From: ZC4RG30 sp035556135
GTDB taxonomy: Bacteria > Pseudomonadota > Gammaproteobacteria > Steroidobacterales > Steroidobacteraceae
Direction: 5' to 3'
NCBI GenBank assembly: GCA_035556135.1
Contig: DATMFO010000003.1
Span: forward strand, 1,550,001-1,614,000
Length of the DNA stretch: 64,000 bases
Under the pieces are notes generated by a model. The model ran no database searches. It had not been told where the DNA came from and saw nothing but the letters and a program-made list of their open reading frames with translations. The position numbers were made by a program, and so were the translations under genes. The first letter of the stretch is position 1. Each line of letters starts with the position of its first letter. Below are positions 17,168 through 26,352 of the stretch, one piece after another.

Positions 17168-18007
17168 CAAGAACGCCTCCGGTCCCTTGTAGACCAGCCG
17201 GTAGAAACCGGTGAACTCCTCATCGGTGCTGTCGACCAGGTAGCCCGAATAGGAATAGCCCACGCCGAAGGAAAGATTGCGCCAGCCGCGGTATTGCAGG
17301 TCGCCGTGGAAATAGCGGAACGCGCCGCGCACCTCATCCGGATTCAGGTCGAAGTACTGGCCCGACAGGTTCACGGAGAAGCGCCGCGTGACACGCCAGG
17401 ACAGGGTTCCGGCCAGCGCCGCGAAGGGGCCGGCCGTGTCCAGCTGTTCGCTGGCGAAGGTGGCCGGCACCCGCGTGCGGCCATCCAGCTGCAGCAGGTG
17501 CAAACCCAGTCCCAGTCCCAGCTCGATGCGCTCGCGGCGCAGCGGCGAGAAAGTCCAGGTCACGCCCAGCTTTCGCAATTCGGTTTCGGACAGCAGGCGC
17601 TGTCCGCCCGCATAGGTGTCATTGCCGAAACGCACCTGCTGGTCGAGCACCACGTCACCCGTGCGCCGCAGCTGGTAGAAGTCCGCCTGGATGCGGTTGC
17701 GCTCGCCAATGCGGAACATCATGTCGATGGTCCCCTGGTGGGCGCTGTCGCGGTGGCCTAGCAGGTCTTCCACATCGATGGTGGTGCCGGTCACGCCGGT
17801 GCTGCTGTCATACCGCAGCCGGTTGTTCACCTCGGGACGGTAATAAAGCACCCGCACTGCGAAACGGTCGTTGATGGGACTGGGGATGACCTGCCGCGGG
17901 GGCTGCAGCAGCACGCGGCCGGACCCGCCCTCTGCCTCACCCGCCGGTGCGGTGGCGGAACTTCCCGCCGCAAGCGCGATCAGAATCATGCCGTGTATTG
18001 CCCGCAT
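17153..18007 (-). CDS. Predicted outer-membrane beta-barrel protein, unknown function
   Basis: This 284-aa protein begins with a signal peptide (MRAIHGMILIALAAGSSATA). The mature part alternates polar and hydrophobic residues in short strands (FAVRVLYYRP, IELGLGLGLHLL, LSFGVGYSYSGY) and ends in AFLRVSF, a terminal-Phe signature of proteins inserted by the Bam machinery. No specific family is recognised. ATG 18007 was chosen because it starts the signal peptide; an ATG at 18016 would add three residues. The gene is divergent from the esterase gene at 18153, and the 145-nt gap between them should hold both promoters. It converges on the DUF58 gene. Confidence 0.72.
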   Translation of the reverse strand: MRAIHGMILIALAAGSSATAPAGEAEGGSGRVLLQPPRQVIPSPINDRFAVRVLYYRPEVNNRLRYDSSTGVTGTTIDVEDLLGHRDSAHQGTIDMMFRIGERNRIQADFYQLRRTGDVVLDQQVRFGNDTYAGGQRLLSETELRKLGVTWTFSPLRRERIELGLGLGLHLLQLDGRTRVPATFASEQLDTAGPFAALAGTLSWRVTRRFSVNLSGQYFDLNPDEVRGAFRYFHGDLQYRGWRNLSFGVGYSYSGYLVDSTDEEFTGFYRLVYKGPEAFLRVSF

Positions 18008-18152
18008 GCCAGCCATGATGGAAGCTGGCGGAGCCTGCCGCAAGCTGTCGCCCGGCCAGTGTGACCAAGTACCGCTGCAGGCGGCGGACATGACTGCATT
18101 CGGCGACAGACGGGTAGACTGGGCATCGTCAGGATCCGGGGGGAATCGTTTC

Positions 18153-19031
18153 GTGCCATTGATCCAGTCCACTTCGCGCATGGCAGTGTTGCTGCTGCTT
18201 GCGTGGGCCCTGCCAGCCGTTGCCGCCGAACCTGCACGGCACCTCACCGACATCCCCTATGCCACCGTCGACGGCCGCACGCTTGCACTCGACCTGCACC
18301 TGCCCGGCGGGGTTGCCCGGCCACCGCTGGTGGTCTTCCTGCATGGGGGTGCATGGAGCAGCGGCGACAAGAAGTCGTATCCGGAATTCCTGCTGGCCCA
18401 GGGCTTCGCCGTAGCCAGCGTGGAGTTCCGTTCCAGCCGTGACGCGCGCTTTCCCGCCAACGTGCACGACATCAAGGCGGCGATCCGCTTCCTGCGCGCG
18501 AAGCAGTCCGAACATGGCTACCGCGCATCGCGCATCGCAGTGTCCGGCGTTTCATCGGGCGCACACCTGGCTGCACTGGTTGGCACCAGCAACGGCGTGG
18601 CCGGGCTTGAAGGAAAGGTGGGAGAACACCTGCGTGAATCCTCCGACGTGCAGGCCATCGTCAGCTGGTACGGCGCCTCGAACTTCTCCACCATCCTCGC
18701 GCAGTCCACGGAATTCGGCCGCGGCGTGCGCGAGCCCGCGTTGAAGCTGTTGCTGGGTGGCCTGCCGGACGAAGTGCCCGAGCTCGCCACGATGGCCAGT
18801 CCCGTCGCCCATGTCGGTGCCGGTGACCCGCCGGCCATCCTGCTGCACGGAGACCAGGACCGTCAGATGCCGGTGAACCAGACGCTGGAACTCGAAGGCG
18901 TCTATCGCAAGGCCGGACTGCCGGTGGAGACCGTGATCGTGCACGGCGCGGGCCATGGCGGCGACGCCTTTTATGCAGCGGAGCCCGGGTCCAGGGTGAT
19001 CGAGTTCCTGCGCAGCAACATCGGGCGCTGA
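18153..19031 (+). CDS. Secreted esterase/lipase-like alpha/beta hydrolase
   Basis: This 292-aa exported protein starts with an N-terminal region containing Arg then the hydrophobic core AVLLLLAWALPAVAAEP, a good signal peptide. The hydrolase fold shows the oxyanion motif FLHGGAWSSG of the HGG-type esterases, the nucleophile elbow GVSSGAHLA, an acid residue in HGDQDRQMP and the catalytic His in HGAGHGGDAF. The family includes BD-FAE-like carboxylesterases; substrate unknown. GTG 18153 was chosen because a G-rich ribosome-binding site (GGGGGGGA) lies about nine bases before it; ATG 18180 is a poorer alternative. It is followed 19 nt later by the first of three uncharacterised exported proteins, probably co-transcribed. 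Confidence 0.78.
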   Translation: MPLIQSTSRMAVLLLLAWALPAVAAEPARHLTDIPYATVDGRTLALDLHLPGGVARPPLVVFLHGGAWSSGDKKSYPEFLLAQGFAVASVEFRSSRDARFPANVHDIKAAIRFLRAKQSEHGYRASRIAVSGVSSGAHLAALVGTSNGVAGLEGKVGEHLRESSDVQAIVSWYGASNFSTILAQSTEFGRGVREPALKLLLGGLPDEVPELATMASPVAHVGAGDPPAILLHGDQDRQMPVNQTLELEGVYRKAGLPVETVIVHGAGHGGDAFYAAEPGSRVIEFLRSNIGR

Positions 19032-19050
19032 AGTCATGAGGGGGACATCC

Positions 19051-19872
19051 GTGACCAGATTCCAGACGATGCGAAGCGCCGCCCTGTGCGTTCTGGCGCT
19101 GTTTGTCACGGCGGACTGCGCCCTCGCGCAGAGCACGGGCAACGCGCGCACCAACCGCGGCAAGCCCGACCTGAACGGCATCTGGCAGGTGCTCAGCGAG
19201 GCCAACTGGAACCTCGAGCCGCACATTGCCACGCAGGGTGCGGTCGATACCCTCGGTGCCATCGGCGCCGTGGCGCCCGGCATCGGCGTGGTGGATGGCG
19301 GACGCATTCCCTACCTGCCCGAGGCCCTGGAGCAGCGCCAGCAGAACTTCGCCCAACGCCGCACCGAGGATCCGGAAGCCAGGTGCTTCATGCCCGGCCT
19401 GCCGCGCGCCACCTACCTGCCGCATCCCTTCCAGATCGTCCAGTCGGACAACGACATCATGTTCGTGTACCAGTTCGCAGGTTCCGTGCGCACTGTCCAC
19501 ATGGGAAAACCAGCCGAGGCGCTGGTGGATACCTGGATGGGCACGTCGAACGGCCGCTGGGAAGGCAGCACCCTGGTGGTCGAGGTCACCGGCCTGAACG
19601 CCAACTGGCTCGACCGCAGCGGCAATTACGCCACCGAAGGGCGGCGCGTCACCGAGCGCTACACGCTGAAGGACGCCAACCTTATCCAGTACGAGGCGAC
19701 CATTGAGGATCCGGCCGTGTTCTCGCGGCCCTGGACCATCCGCATGCCGCTGTACCGGCGCCTTGAGCCGGGGATGCGCCTGATGGACTTCCGCTGCGTC
19801 GAGTTCGCTGAAGAGATGATGTACGGCCACCTGAGCAAGCCGGGCACCGGCGAAGCCACCAAGGAGGACTGA
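19051..19872 (+). CDS. Exported protein of unknown function (GRWEG motif family)
   Basis: This 273-aa protein has a signal peptide (AALCVLALFVTADCALAQ) and a mature part with the motif NGRWEGSTLVVEVTGL about two-thirds along, also seen in the next gene. It continues with ERYTLKDANLIQYEATIEDP. I recognise the motif from large families of uncharacterised exported proteins in soil bacteria, including Acidobacteria, without a known activity. GTG 19051 was chosen because it is preceded by GAGGGGGA; ATG 19036 lies before that site. The three-base gap to the next gene indicates co-translation. Confidence 0.72.
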   Translation: MTRFQTMRSAALCVLALFVTADCALAQSTGNARTNRGKPDLNGIWQVLSEANWNLEPHIATQGAVDTLGAIGAVAPGIGVVDGGRIPYLPEALEQRQQNFAQRRTEDPEARCFMPGLPRATYLPHPFQIVQSDNDIMFVYQFAGSVRTVHMGKPAEALVDTWMGTSNGRWEGSTLVVEVTGLNANWLDRSGNYATEGRRVTERYTLKDANLIQYEATIEDPAVFSRPWTIRMPLYRRLEPGMRLMDFRCVEFAEEMMYGHLSKPGTGEATKED

Positions 19873-19874
19873 GC

Positions 19875-20855
19875 ATGAAACCAGCCACCCCCGTCCTGCT
19901 GCGCTGTGCATCGCTGGTCCTGCTGGCCGCGGCGGCCACCAGCGCCGGTGCACAGGCATTCAAGCCGCCCCGCACTTCATGGGGCGATCCGGTCATCCAG
20001 GGCATCTTCACCAACAACACCGACGTGCCGGTGGAGCGTCCCAAGGAGCTGGGAGACAAGGAATTCTGGACCGACGCCGAATATGCGGAGCGCAAGGCTG
20101 GTCGCAAGGCCGTCTATGAAACCACGGCACCTGGCACTCCTGGCGACGTGCACTACGCCAACGACCAGTTCGCGCTGCTGCCGGAGCAGAGCTACATGGT
20201 GGAGAACCACCGCACCTCGCTCATCACCAGGCCCGCGGACGGCCGGCTGCCGCCGCTGCGTCCCGATGCACTGGCGCGCAGCAACGCGGCGCGCGCCTCC
20301 GCACCGCGCGGCGGCGCTTATGACAGCTACAAGAGCCGGCCGCTGCTGGAGCGCTGCATCATGTGGACGCATGTGGGCCCGCCGCTGCGCCCGGTGGCCT
20401 ACAACACCGGCGTGCAGATCATGCAGTCGAAGGACCAGGTGGTGATCATGTCCGAGATGATCCACGACGCGCGCGTGATCCCCATCCTCAAGAGCAGGCC
20501 CGATTTCGCCGGCCTCACCCGCTGGCAGGGAAACTCCTGGGGACGCTGGGAAGGAGATACCCTGGTGATCGAAACCACCGGCATCACCGACCGCGTCAAC
20601 CCGCGCGGATCCAACGTGCCGATGGGACCGGAGGGCAAGGTCATCGAGAAGATCTCCCGCACCGGACCGAAGACCATCCGCTATGAATTCACGGTCAGCG
20701 ATCCGAGCCTGTGGGACATGGCCTGGGGCGGAGAATACCCGATGGAATACACCGACGACCCGATGATCGAATATGCCTGCCACGAAGGGAACTACGGCAT
20801 GGCCAACACACTGAGCGGGGCGCGCGAGGAAGAGAAGGCGCGCGCCGGACAGTAA
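19875..20855 (+). CDS. Exported protein of unknown function, related to the preceding gene
   Basis: This 326-aa protein has a signal peptide (LVLLAAAATSAGAQA). It shares the GRWEGDTLVIETTGI motif with the gene before it, and ends with the stretch MIEYACHEGNYGMANTLSG typical of the same uncharacterised family. The two paralogues differ in N-terminal length. No catalytic motif is evident and Cys residues are few. Co-occurrence with the DUF6152 gene directly downstream (19 nt) suggests a functional set located outside the cytoplasm. Confidence 0.75.
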   Translation: MKPATPVLLRCASLVLLAAAATSAGAQAFKPPRTSWGDPVIQGIFTNNTDVPVERPKELGDKEFWTDAEYAERKAGRKAVYETTAPGTPGDVHYANDQFALLPEQSYMVENHRTSLITRPADGRLPPLRPDALARSNAARASAPRGGAYDSYKSRPLLERCIMWTHVGPPLRPVAYNTGVQIMQSKDQVVIMSEMIHDARVIPILKSRPDFAGLTRWQGNSWGRWEGDTLVIETTGITDRVNPRGSNVPMGPEGKVIEKISRTGPKTIRYEFTVSDPSLWDMAWGGEYPMEYTDDPMIEYACHEGNYGMANTLSGAREEEKARAGQ

Positions 20856-20874
20856 CGCAAGGCAGGAACAACAC

Positions 20875-21288
20875 ATGTACATGCAAGCAAGACGCGCGCT
20901 TCTCATGACCGTCGCGGTTGTTGGTTCAGCCATAGCCAGCCAGCACGCCGGCGCCCACCACAGCTTCGCGGCGGAGTTCGACGTGAAGCGCCCTGTGGAG
21001 TTCACGGGCAAGGTCGTGAAGGTCGAGTTCATCAATCCGCATTCCTGGATCCACCTGGAAGTGGAGAGGAACGGCACGAGGGAAATCTGGATGGTGGAAG
21101 GCGGCAGCCCGAACGCGCTGATCCGCAAGGGCATCACCAAGCAGAGCATTCCCGTCGGGGCGGAGCTGTCGGTGGTGGGCTACCAGGCCCGTGACGGACG
21201 CAACCGCGCCGTGGGCCGCACGCTGCAGTTCGCGGATGGCAAACCGCTGTTCTTCGACAGCACCAAGGTGCCGGACCCCGTCGAATAA
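20875..21288 (+). CDS. DUF6152 family exported protein
   Basis: This 137-aa protein has a signal peptide ending near SQHAGAHHSFAAEFD, followed by the family core: PVEFTGKVVKVEFINPHSWI, a conserved N-P-H-S motif, and WMVEGGSPNALIRKG. The small beta-rich domain resembles OB-like folds but no ligand is known. It closes the exported trio. A small hairpin 28 nt after its stop may end the transcript. Confidence 0.8.
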   Translation: MYMQARRALLMTVAVVGSAIASQHAGAHHSFAAEFDVKRPVEFTGKVVKVEFINPHSWIHLEVERNGTREIWMVEGGSPNALIRKGITKQSIPVGAELSVVGYQARDGRNRAVGRTLQFADGKPLFFDSTKVPDPVE

Positions 21289-21315
21289 GGGGATTCGTGA
21301 ACTCCATACGCTGTT

Positions 21316-21331
21316 GCGATGGCAACATCGC
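21316..21331 (+). terminator. GNRA-loop hairpin downstream of the DUF6152 gene
   Basis: GCGATG and CATCGC form a 6-bp stem closed by the tetraloop GCAA. No T-run follows, so a terminator role is only possible. Confidence 0.3.
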
Positions 21332-21469
21332 GCGGCTCTGCCTTCCCCGTGCAGCAATTGCTGCTATCGTCGTGAACGCCACCAACATCAGGGCCTGTCG
21401 TCCGCGAGGACACAGGCCTTGAAGCTGCCTGGCGCATCCTCCAACAACGATAACGCACAAGGTGGGCTC

Positions 21470-22138
21470 ATGGCCTCAAAGGCATATCGTCTTCGTATCG
21501 CTGGCCTGACGCTGGCGGCTCTCGCGCCACTTTGCGCGCACAGTGCCGGCTTCTACGTCGAGGCGGGAGCAGGCAGCTCGAGCATCGGCGGACTGGACCG
21601 GCAGGAGCTGGACGAAGTGATGACGTTGATGTTCGAAGATGCCGTCGACACCTTCACGATCAACGACTCCAGCGTGGACAAGTCGGACACCGGCTTCTCG
21701 CTGGCGCTGGGCTACAAGTTCACGCCCAACGTTGCTGTCGAGGCCGACTACCTGCAATTAGGGAAGGCAAGGTACGAGGCCGACGTGACGGTGACCACCG
21801 GCGGCCCGCCGATGGATGCCACCACTGGCCTGAACTTCAAGATCAGCGGCCCGGCGGTTTCGCTGGTGGGTATCTGGCCCGTGGGAGAAAGACTCTCACT
21901 GGAGGCGCGCGCTGGCGCCTTCTTCGCCAAGACCAAAGTGTCTACATTCCTGACGGGCGTATCTTCTTCCTATTCACTGGGATCGGAAGAGGAGACTTCG
22001 CTGCTGCTGGGCGTCGGCGCCCTCTGGTCGTTCACCGACAGGCTCGGCCTGCGACTGGGCTATACCCGCCTCGACAAGGCCATGGCCGGCGAAGGCGACG
22101 CGAACTCGCTGTCGCTGGGGCTCAGGTTTTCGTTCTGA
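21470..22138 (+). CDS. OmpA-like outer-membrane beta-barrel protein
   Basis: This 222-aa protein starts with a signal peptide (IAGLTLAALAPLCAHSAGF). The mature protein looks like an eight-stranded barrel: FYVEAGAGSSSIGG, TGFSLALGYKFTPNVAVEADYLQL, and the terminal strand NSLSLGLRFSF ending in Phe. It has no C-terminal peptidoglycan-binding domain. ATG 21470 was chosen because an AAGGTGGG ribosome-binding site precedes it and the signal peptide begins there; upstream in-frame residues are not protein-like. The 181-nt region before it should contain its promoter, which I could not identify. A strong hairpin follows the stop. Confidence 0.78.
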   Translation: MASKAYRLRIAGLTLAALAPLCAHSAGFYVEAGAGSSSIGGLDRQELDEVMTLMFEDAVDTFTINDSSVDKSDTGFSLALGYKFTPNVAVEADYLQLGKARYEADVTVTTGGPPMDATTGLNFKISGPAVSLVGIWPVGERLSLEARAGAFFAKTKVSTFLTGVSSSYSLGSEEETSLLLGVGALWSFTDRLGLRLGYTRLDKAMAGEGDANSLSLGLRFSF

Positions 22139-22149
22139 AGGTACGGATC

Positions 22150-22180
22150 GCGGTCATCCCAAGCGGCGATGACCGCCCTT
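22150..22180 (+). terminator. Terminator hairpin after the OmpA-like gene
   Basis: A perfect 9-bp stem, GCGGTCATC (22150-22158) and GATGACCGC (22168-22176), encloses a 9-nt loop and is followed by CCTTCTCT. It begins 12 nt after the stop codon. The T content after the stem is modest. Confidence 0.55.
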
Positions 22181-22214
22181 CTCTGCCGCTCGTGACCGAA
22201 GCGCGGCCTTGGCA

Positions 22215-22265
22215 CTTCATCGCCTCGAACAACTCCGTATTGTTCTTGGTGTCCTTCATCTTGTC
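22215..22265 (-). pseudogene. Stray 51-nt copy of the rho 3' end
   Basis: Read on the minus strand this segment encodes 17 codons matching the end of Rho: DKMKDTKNNTELFEAMK against DKMKDTKTNTEFFEAMK in the intact gene at 28686-28736. DNA identity is 48 of 51, with one silent change and two substitutions (Thr to Asn, Phe to Leu). The match starts and stops abruptly: upstream codons differ, and the final two codons of rho (Arg, stop) are absent. It lies in the 267-nt space between the OmpA-like gene and the kinase genes, in the same orientation as rho. It cannot be a functional gene. It looks like a displaced end of rho or an attachment-site-like direct repeat. Confidence 0.88.
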
Positions 22266-22326
22266 CCGTGCCGGCCGCGGTCGAATAACGCGTTCTGCCA
22301 CGACGCCTGTTGTGCTGTTACCTCCC

Positions 22327-22355
22327 TTGTGGCGGTGACAGCCTTCGCCTAACCT
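22327..22355 (+). promoter_or_regulatory. Candidate promoter of the sensor kinase operon
   Basis: TTGTGG (22327-22332) and TAACCT (22350-22355) are separated by 17 nt and lie about 50 nt before the TTG start at 22406. The match to a sigma-70 consensus is moderate. Confidence 0.35.
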
Positions 22356-22405
22356 GTCCGGAACGAAGGACCGGCATCCCCGCGGCAAGTGCCAGGAGGC
22401 GCAGG

Positions 22406-23524
22406 TTGGAACAGCTTCCTGACGGCGCGAGCATTCTTGTCGTGGACGACACGATCGAGAACCTGCGTTTGCTGTCGTCCATCCTGGAAGCCCGTGGACA
22501 TGAAGTCAGGCCGGTCACGAGCGGCCCTCTGGCGCTGCAGGCAGCAGCCGCTTCACCACCCGAACTGGTGCTCCTCGACATCAACATGCCGACGATGGAC
22601 GGCCTGCAGGTCTGCCGGCACCTGAAGCAGGTCGAGCCGCTGCGCGACATCCCGGTGATCTTCCTCACCGCGCTCGCCGATACAGCGGACAAGGTGCGCG
22701 CCTTTGAAGCTGGCGGCGCCGACTACATCACCAAGCCCTTCCAGGTCGAGGAAGTACTGGCCCGGGTTGGTGCACACCTGCAGCTGCGCCGCTCGCGGGC
22801 ACGGCTGCAGGCCAGCTTCGAGCGCCTGCGGGCGCTGGAGCAAATGCGTGACGACCTGACCAACATGGTCGTGCACGACCTGCGCTCCCCCCTGGGCGCG
22901 CTGATGATGACGCTGGAATTCATGCACAGCGAGCTGCATGGCAGGATCGGCGAGCCGGGCAACGCCTGCGTGCAGTCGGCGCTGCAGGCGGCCACCAGCG
23001 CCAACCGGCTGGTCAACGACATACTCGACGTTGCGCGCATGGAAGAAGGCCGCTTGCCGCTGGACCTGCAACCCACCGACCTGGTGGAACCCTGCCGCGA
23101 AGCCATGGAGATGCTGCGTGCCTGGGACAGGACGCGCCAGCTGCAGATGGCCGCGGACGGCCCGGTGGAAGTCCGGTGCGATCGCACCCTGGTGCGGCGC
23201 GTGGTGGAAAACCTGGTCGGCAATGCCATCAAGCACACACCCTCCTCCGGCAGCATCCTGGTGAAGGTGGACCGCAACGGAACCACGGCGCGCATCGAGG
23301 TGCGCGACAACGGCCGCGGCGTGCCTCCCGAGGCCCGCGGCCTGATCTTCGACCGGTACACCTCGCTGGTGGCACGCAAGGACAGCCGCTACCACTCCGC
23401 CGGCCTCGGCCTCACCTTCTGCAGGCTGGTGGTCGAGGCCCATGGCGGAAGGATCGGCGTGGAAGGTGTCGAGCCGGTGGGCAGCGTGTTCTGGCTGGAG
23501 TTGCCGGTGGAGCCGGCGTCATGA
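22406..23524 (+). CDS. Receiver-histidine kinase hybrid (soluble)
   Basis: This 372-aa protein has an N-terminal receiver domain (ILVVDDTIENLRLL; phospho-acceptor Asp in LVLLDINMP; Lys in YITKPF), a short coiled linker, a HisKA domain with H-box MVVHDLRSPLGALMM and an HATPase domain with ENLVGNAIKHTP (N box) and the G boxes DNGRGVP and SAGLGLTFC. No transmembrane segment is seen, so it should be cytoplasmic and respond to another kinase or an internal signal. The start is TTG 22406, preceded by AGGAGG seven bases upstream. It overlaps the next gene as ATGA. It probably forms a phosphorelay with that neighbour. Confidence 0.9.
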   Translation: MEQLPDGASILVVDDTIENLRLLSSILEARGHEVRPVTSGPLALQAAAASPPELVLLDINMPTMDGLQVCRHLKQVEPLRDIPVIFLTALADTADKVRAFEAGGADYITKPFQVEEVLARVGAHLQLRRSRARLQASFERLRALEQMRDDLTNMVVHDLRSPLGALMMTLEFMHSELHGRIGEPGNACVQSALQAATSANRLVNDILDVARMEEGRLPLDLQPTDLVEPCREAMEMLRAWDRTRQLQMAADGPVEVRCDRTLVRRVVENLVGNAIKHTPSSGSILVKVDRNGTTARIEVRDNGRGVPPEARGLIFDRYTSLVARKDSRYHSAGLGLTFCRLVVEAHGGRIGVEGVEPVGSVFWLELPVEPAS

Positions 23525-26352
23525 AGGCGCTGCGACAGCTGTTCGCGTATCCAGCGCTGCCTGATGAGGAGGACAACCTCAGGGCGCGCACGCTGCATCG
23601 TGTGGCCGTGGGTTCGCTGCTCATCACCACGCTGCTCCTGGTGGTGGTCTCGGTCATCGACCCGGAAAGATGGCCGCGCAGGCTGGTGTCCATCACGGCC
23701 ACGACCGCCTTCATCGTCACGCTGATCATCATCAACCGCCGCGGCCACACGGGCGTGGCAAGCATGATGTTGATGGGCGGACTGGTGGCTGTCACATCGG
23801 TCAATGCGATGTTCTCCGGCGGCTTTGTCACGCCCATCGGCTACTTCATGGTGTTTTTCGTCTCCCTGGGCGGGTTGTTGTTCAGGTCCCGGGGAGTATT
23901 GCTCTGGACTGTCCTGCTGGGCCTGCTGGGCCTGGCCATCGTCGCCGCGGGCCACTATGGCATCACCGCCGGCAGCGGAAGCTACCTGACCCCATTCACC
24001 ACCTGGCTGTTCGTGATGATGTGCATGGCCATGGCGGCTCTGGTGCACCGGGAGGTGGCCGGCACCCTGCAGTCATCGCTGCGCCGTGCACGGGCCGAGA
24101 TCGCCGTACGCCGCCAGACGCAGGACCGGCTGCGCATGGCAATCGAAGCCGGCAACCTGAATGTGTGGATCCTGGATCTGCGCACCCGCTGCTTCCAGGC
24201 CGATCCCAGCCTGCAGGATCCGCAGCCATTTTCCCGCGCTCACAGCCAGCCAGTGCCCTTCGGGACCTGGATGGAGAGGATGCACCCGGAAGACCGGCCG
24301 GCCGCGCTCACTGCCTTGCAGGACGTCATAGACGGCAAGCCAACCCTGCGGGTGGAACTGCGCCTTTACAGGGCAGACGGATCGATGCGGGTGATCGAGG
24401 TCACCGGCGCGGTGGAACACGACGCGCGTGGCGCGCCAGGCTGCGTGGTCGGCATGAACCGCGACATCACCGAGCGCAGGCAGGCGGAGATGGAGCGGGA
24501 GAAGCTGGTGCATGACCTGGGTGAGCGCGTGAAGGAGCTGCAACTGCTGCACTCCACCGCCCGCCTGCTGCAGCAACGCCCCGCTTCCGACCGCGAGCTG
24601 TTCGAGCAGCTGGTGAAGATGATTCCCGCCAGCATGCAATATCCGCACTGCTGCGTGGCCCGGCTTTCCTTCCGCGATACGCTGGTAGCTTCTCCGGACT
24701 GGCGCGAGACCCCGTGGATGCTCACGGCACAGTTCCAGTCCACCGACGGCGACGGGCGCATCGACATCGCCTACCTGCAGCCCTGCCCCGAGAACGATGC
24801 GGGCGAGCCCTTCATGGCCGAGGAGCGCGCGCTGGTCAGCTCTATGGCCGAACTGCTGCACAACTACGCGGACCTGCGCAAATACCAGCAGGACCTGGAA
24901 GGCCTGGTAGACACCCGCACCAGGCAGATGCGAGAGGCGCGCGACGAGGCGGAGCGCGCCAGCCGCGCCAAGGGTGACTTCCTGGCCACCATGTCGCACG
25001 AGATCCGCACGCCGATGAACGCGATCCTGGGCTATGCGCAGCTGCTGCGCCGTGACCCGGCGCTGGCGCAACGGCACCATGAGCGGCTGGACGCCATTCT
25101 CTCCAGTGGCGATCATCTCCTCACGCTGATCAACAACGTGCTGGACATGTCCAGGATCGAGGCGGGCCGCACCACGCTGGTGCCTGCTCCCTTCGACCTG
25201 CGTGCGGCACTGGGAGAGCTGCGCGCCATGTTTGCCGCGCTGCTGGCGGCCCGCAACCTGGAGCTGACCTTCGAAGGCGTCGGCAGCCTGCCGCGCTTCG
25301 TCACGGGGGATGCAGGTCGCATGCGCCAGGTTCTGATCAACCTGCTGAGCAATGCCCTGAAGTTCACCCAGCGCGGCGGCATCCATGTGCAGGCCGCCTG
25401 CACTTCCTGGGGCGCGCAGCACCTGGTCAGCATCGCCATCGCCGACACGGGCAGTGGCATGAGCCCGGAAGTGCAATCGCGTGTGTTCGGTGCGTTCGAG
25501 CAGTCGGCACTTGGCGCGAGCGCCGGCGGCGCCGGCCTTGGCCTTGCCATTTCACGCGAACTCGCACGATTGATGGGTGGCGATGTGGTGGTAAACAGCG
25601 AAGAGGGCGTGGGCAGCACCTTCACGTTCTCCTTCCTGGCGGGCGTGGCCGACCAGCCGCTTCCCGCGTCGGCGCGCCGTGTGGCTGGCATCCGGCTGCC
25701 GCAGCCCGCACCACGCGTGCTGGTGGTCGACGACCAGCCCGACAACCTGGCCATCACCGACGAGATGCTGCGCGGCGTGGGTTTCACCACGCAACTGGCC
25801 GCAAGCGGCGGTGAGTTGCTGCAGGCAGTACCGGAGTGGCAGCCCGACCTCATCCTGATGGACGTGCGCATGCCCGGGATCAACGGCATCGAGGCCATCA
25901 GCCGGCTGCGCGCTGGTGGGTTCGGTGGGCCCATCGTGGCGTTCACGGCCAGTGGGCTGGACCGTATGGCGACCGAAGCGCGCGCCGCAGGCGCCGATGC
26001 CGTGCTCTACAAGCCGTGCAAGGAATCAGAACTGCTGGAACTGCTGCAGCGCCTGCTGGGCGTGGACTATGTGTACGAGGAACCAGCGCCGGCCCCGATG
26101 CCCGATCCAGCGGCCCAGACCGGCGTCGTGCCCGCCCTCCCCGGCCTGCTCGGGGGAGTGCCGCGGGAAGTGCTGGATCAATTGCTGCTTGCAGCGGTGC
26201 AGGCACGGACCGCACAGGTGGCACAGATTGCCGAGCGGGTCGCACCGCACTCCCCCGTCGCGGCCGCCCGTATCCGCAAGCTCGCCGGGGAATTCCGGCT
26301 CGACGAGCTGATCATCGACTTGCGCATCGCGGCCACAGGCGACGCGGGCTAG
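23521..26352 (+). CDS. Membrane hybrid histidine kinase (6TM-PAS-HisKA-HATPase-receiver)
   Basis: This 943-aa sensor begins with about six transmembrane helices (residues about 25-180), then a PAS domain with a fold typical of PAS-3 (ending GMNRDITERRQ), a GAF-like region, HisKA with the phospho-acceptor in FLATMSHEIRTPMNAILGY, HATPase (INLLSNALKF; ADTGSGMS; GAGLGLAIS) and a C-terminal receiver (VLVVDDQPDN; Asp in LILMDVRMPG; Lys in VLYKP). The extension after the receiver (about 120 residues) may be a degenerate phosphotransfer-like helix bundle. The signal is unknown. Translation is coupled to the upstream hybrid kinase by ATGA. Its stop overlaps the minus-strand 115-aa gene by 4 nt. Confidence 0.9.
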   Translation: MKALRQLFAYPALPDEEDNLRARTLHRVAVGSLLITTLLLVVVSVIDPERWPRRLVSITATTAFIVTLIIINRRGHTGVASMMLMGGLVAVTSVNAMFSGGFVTPIGYFMVFFVSLGGLLFRSRGVLLWTVLLGLLGLAIVAAGHYGITAGSGSYLTPFTTWLFVMMCMAMAALVHREVAGTLQSSLRRARAEIAVRRQTQDRLRMAIEAGNLNVWILDLRTRCFQADPSLQDPQPFSRAHSQPVPFGTWMERMHPEDRPAALTALQDVIDGKPTLRVELRLYRADGSMRVIEVTGAVEHDARGAPGCVVGMNRDITERRQAEMEREKLVHDLGERVKELQLLHSTARLLQQRPASDRELFEQLVKMIPASMQYPHCCVARLSFRDTLVASPDWRETPWMLTAQFQSTDGDGRIDIAYLQPCPENDAGEPFMAEERALVSSMAELLHNYADLRKYQQDLEGLVDTRTRQMREARDEAERASRAKGDFLATMSHEIRTPMNAILGYAQLLRRDPALAQRHHERLDAILSSGDHLLTLINNVLDMSRIEAGRTTLVPAPFDLRAALGELRAMFAALLAARNLELTFEGVGSLPRFVTGDAGRMRQVLINLLSNALKFTQRGGIHVQAACTSWGAQHLVSIAIADTGSGMSPEVQSRVFGAFEQSALGASAGGAGLGLAISRELARLMGGDVVVNSEEGVGSTFTFSFLAGVADQPLPASARRVAGIRLPQPAPRVLVVDDQPDNLAITDEMLRGVGFTTQLAASGGELLQAVPEWQPDLILMDVRMPGINGIEAISRLRAGGFGGPIVAFTASGLDRMATEARAAGADAVLYKPCKESELLELLQRLLGVDYVYEEPAPAPMPDPAAQTGVVPALPGLLGGVPREVLDQLLLAAVQARTAQVAQIAERVAPHSPVAAARIRKLAGEFRLDELIIDLRIAATGDAG

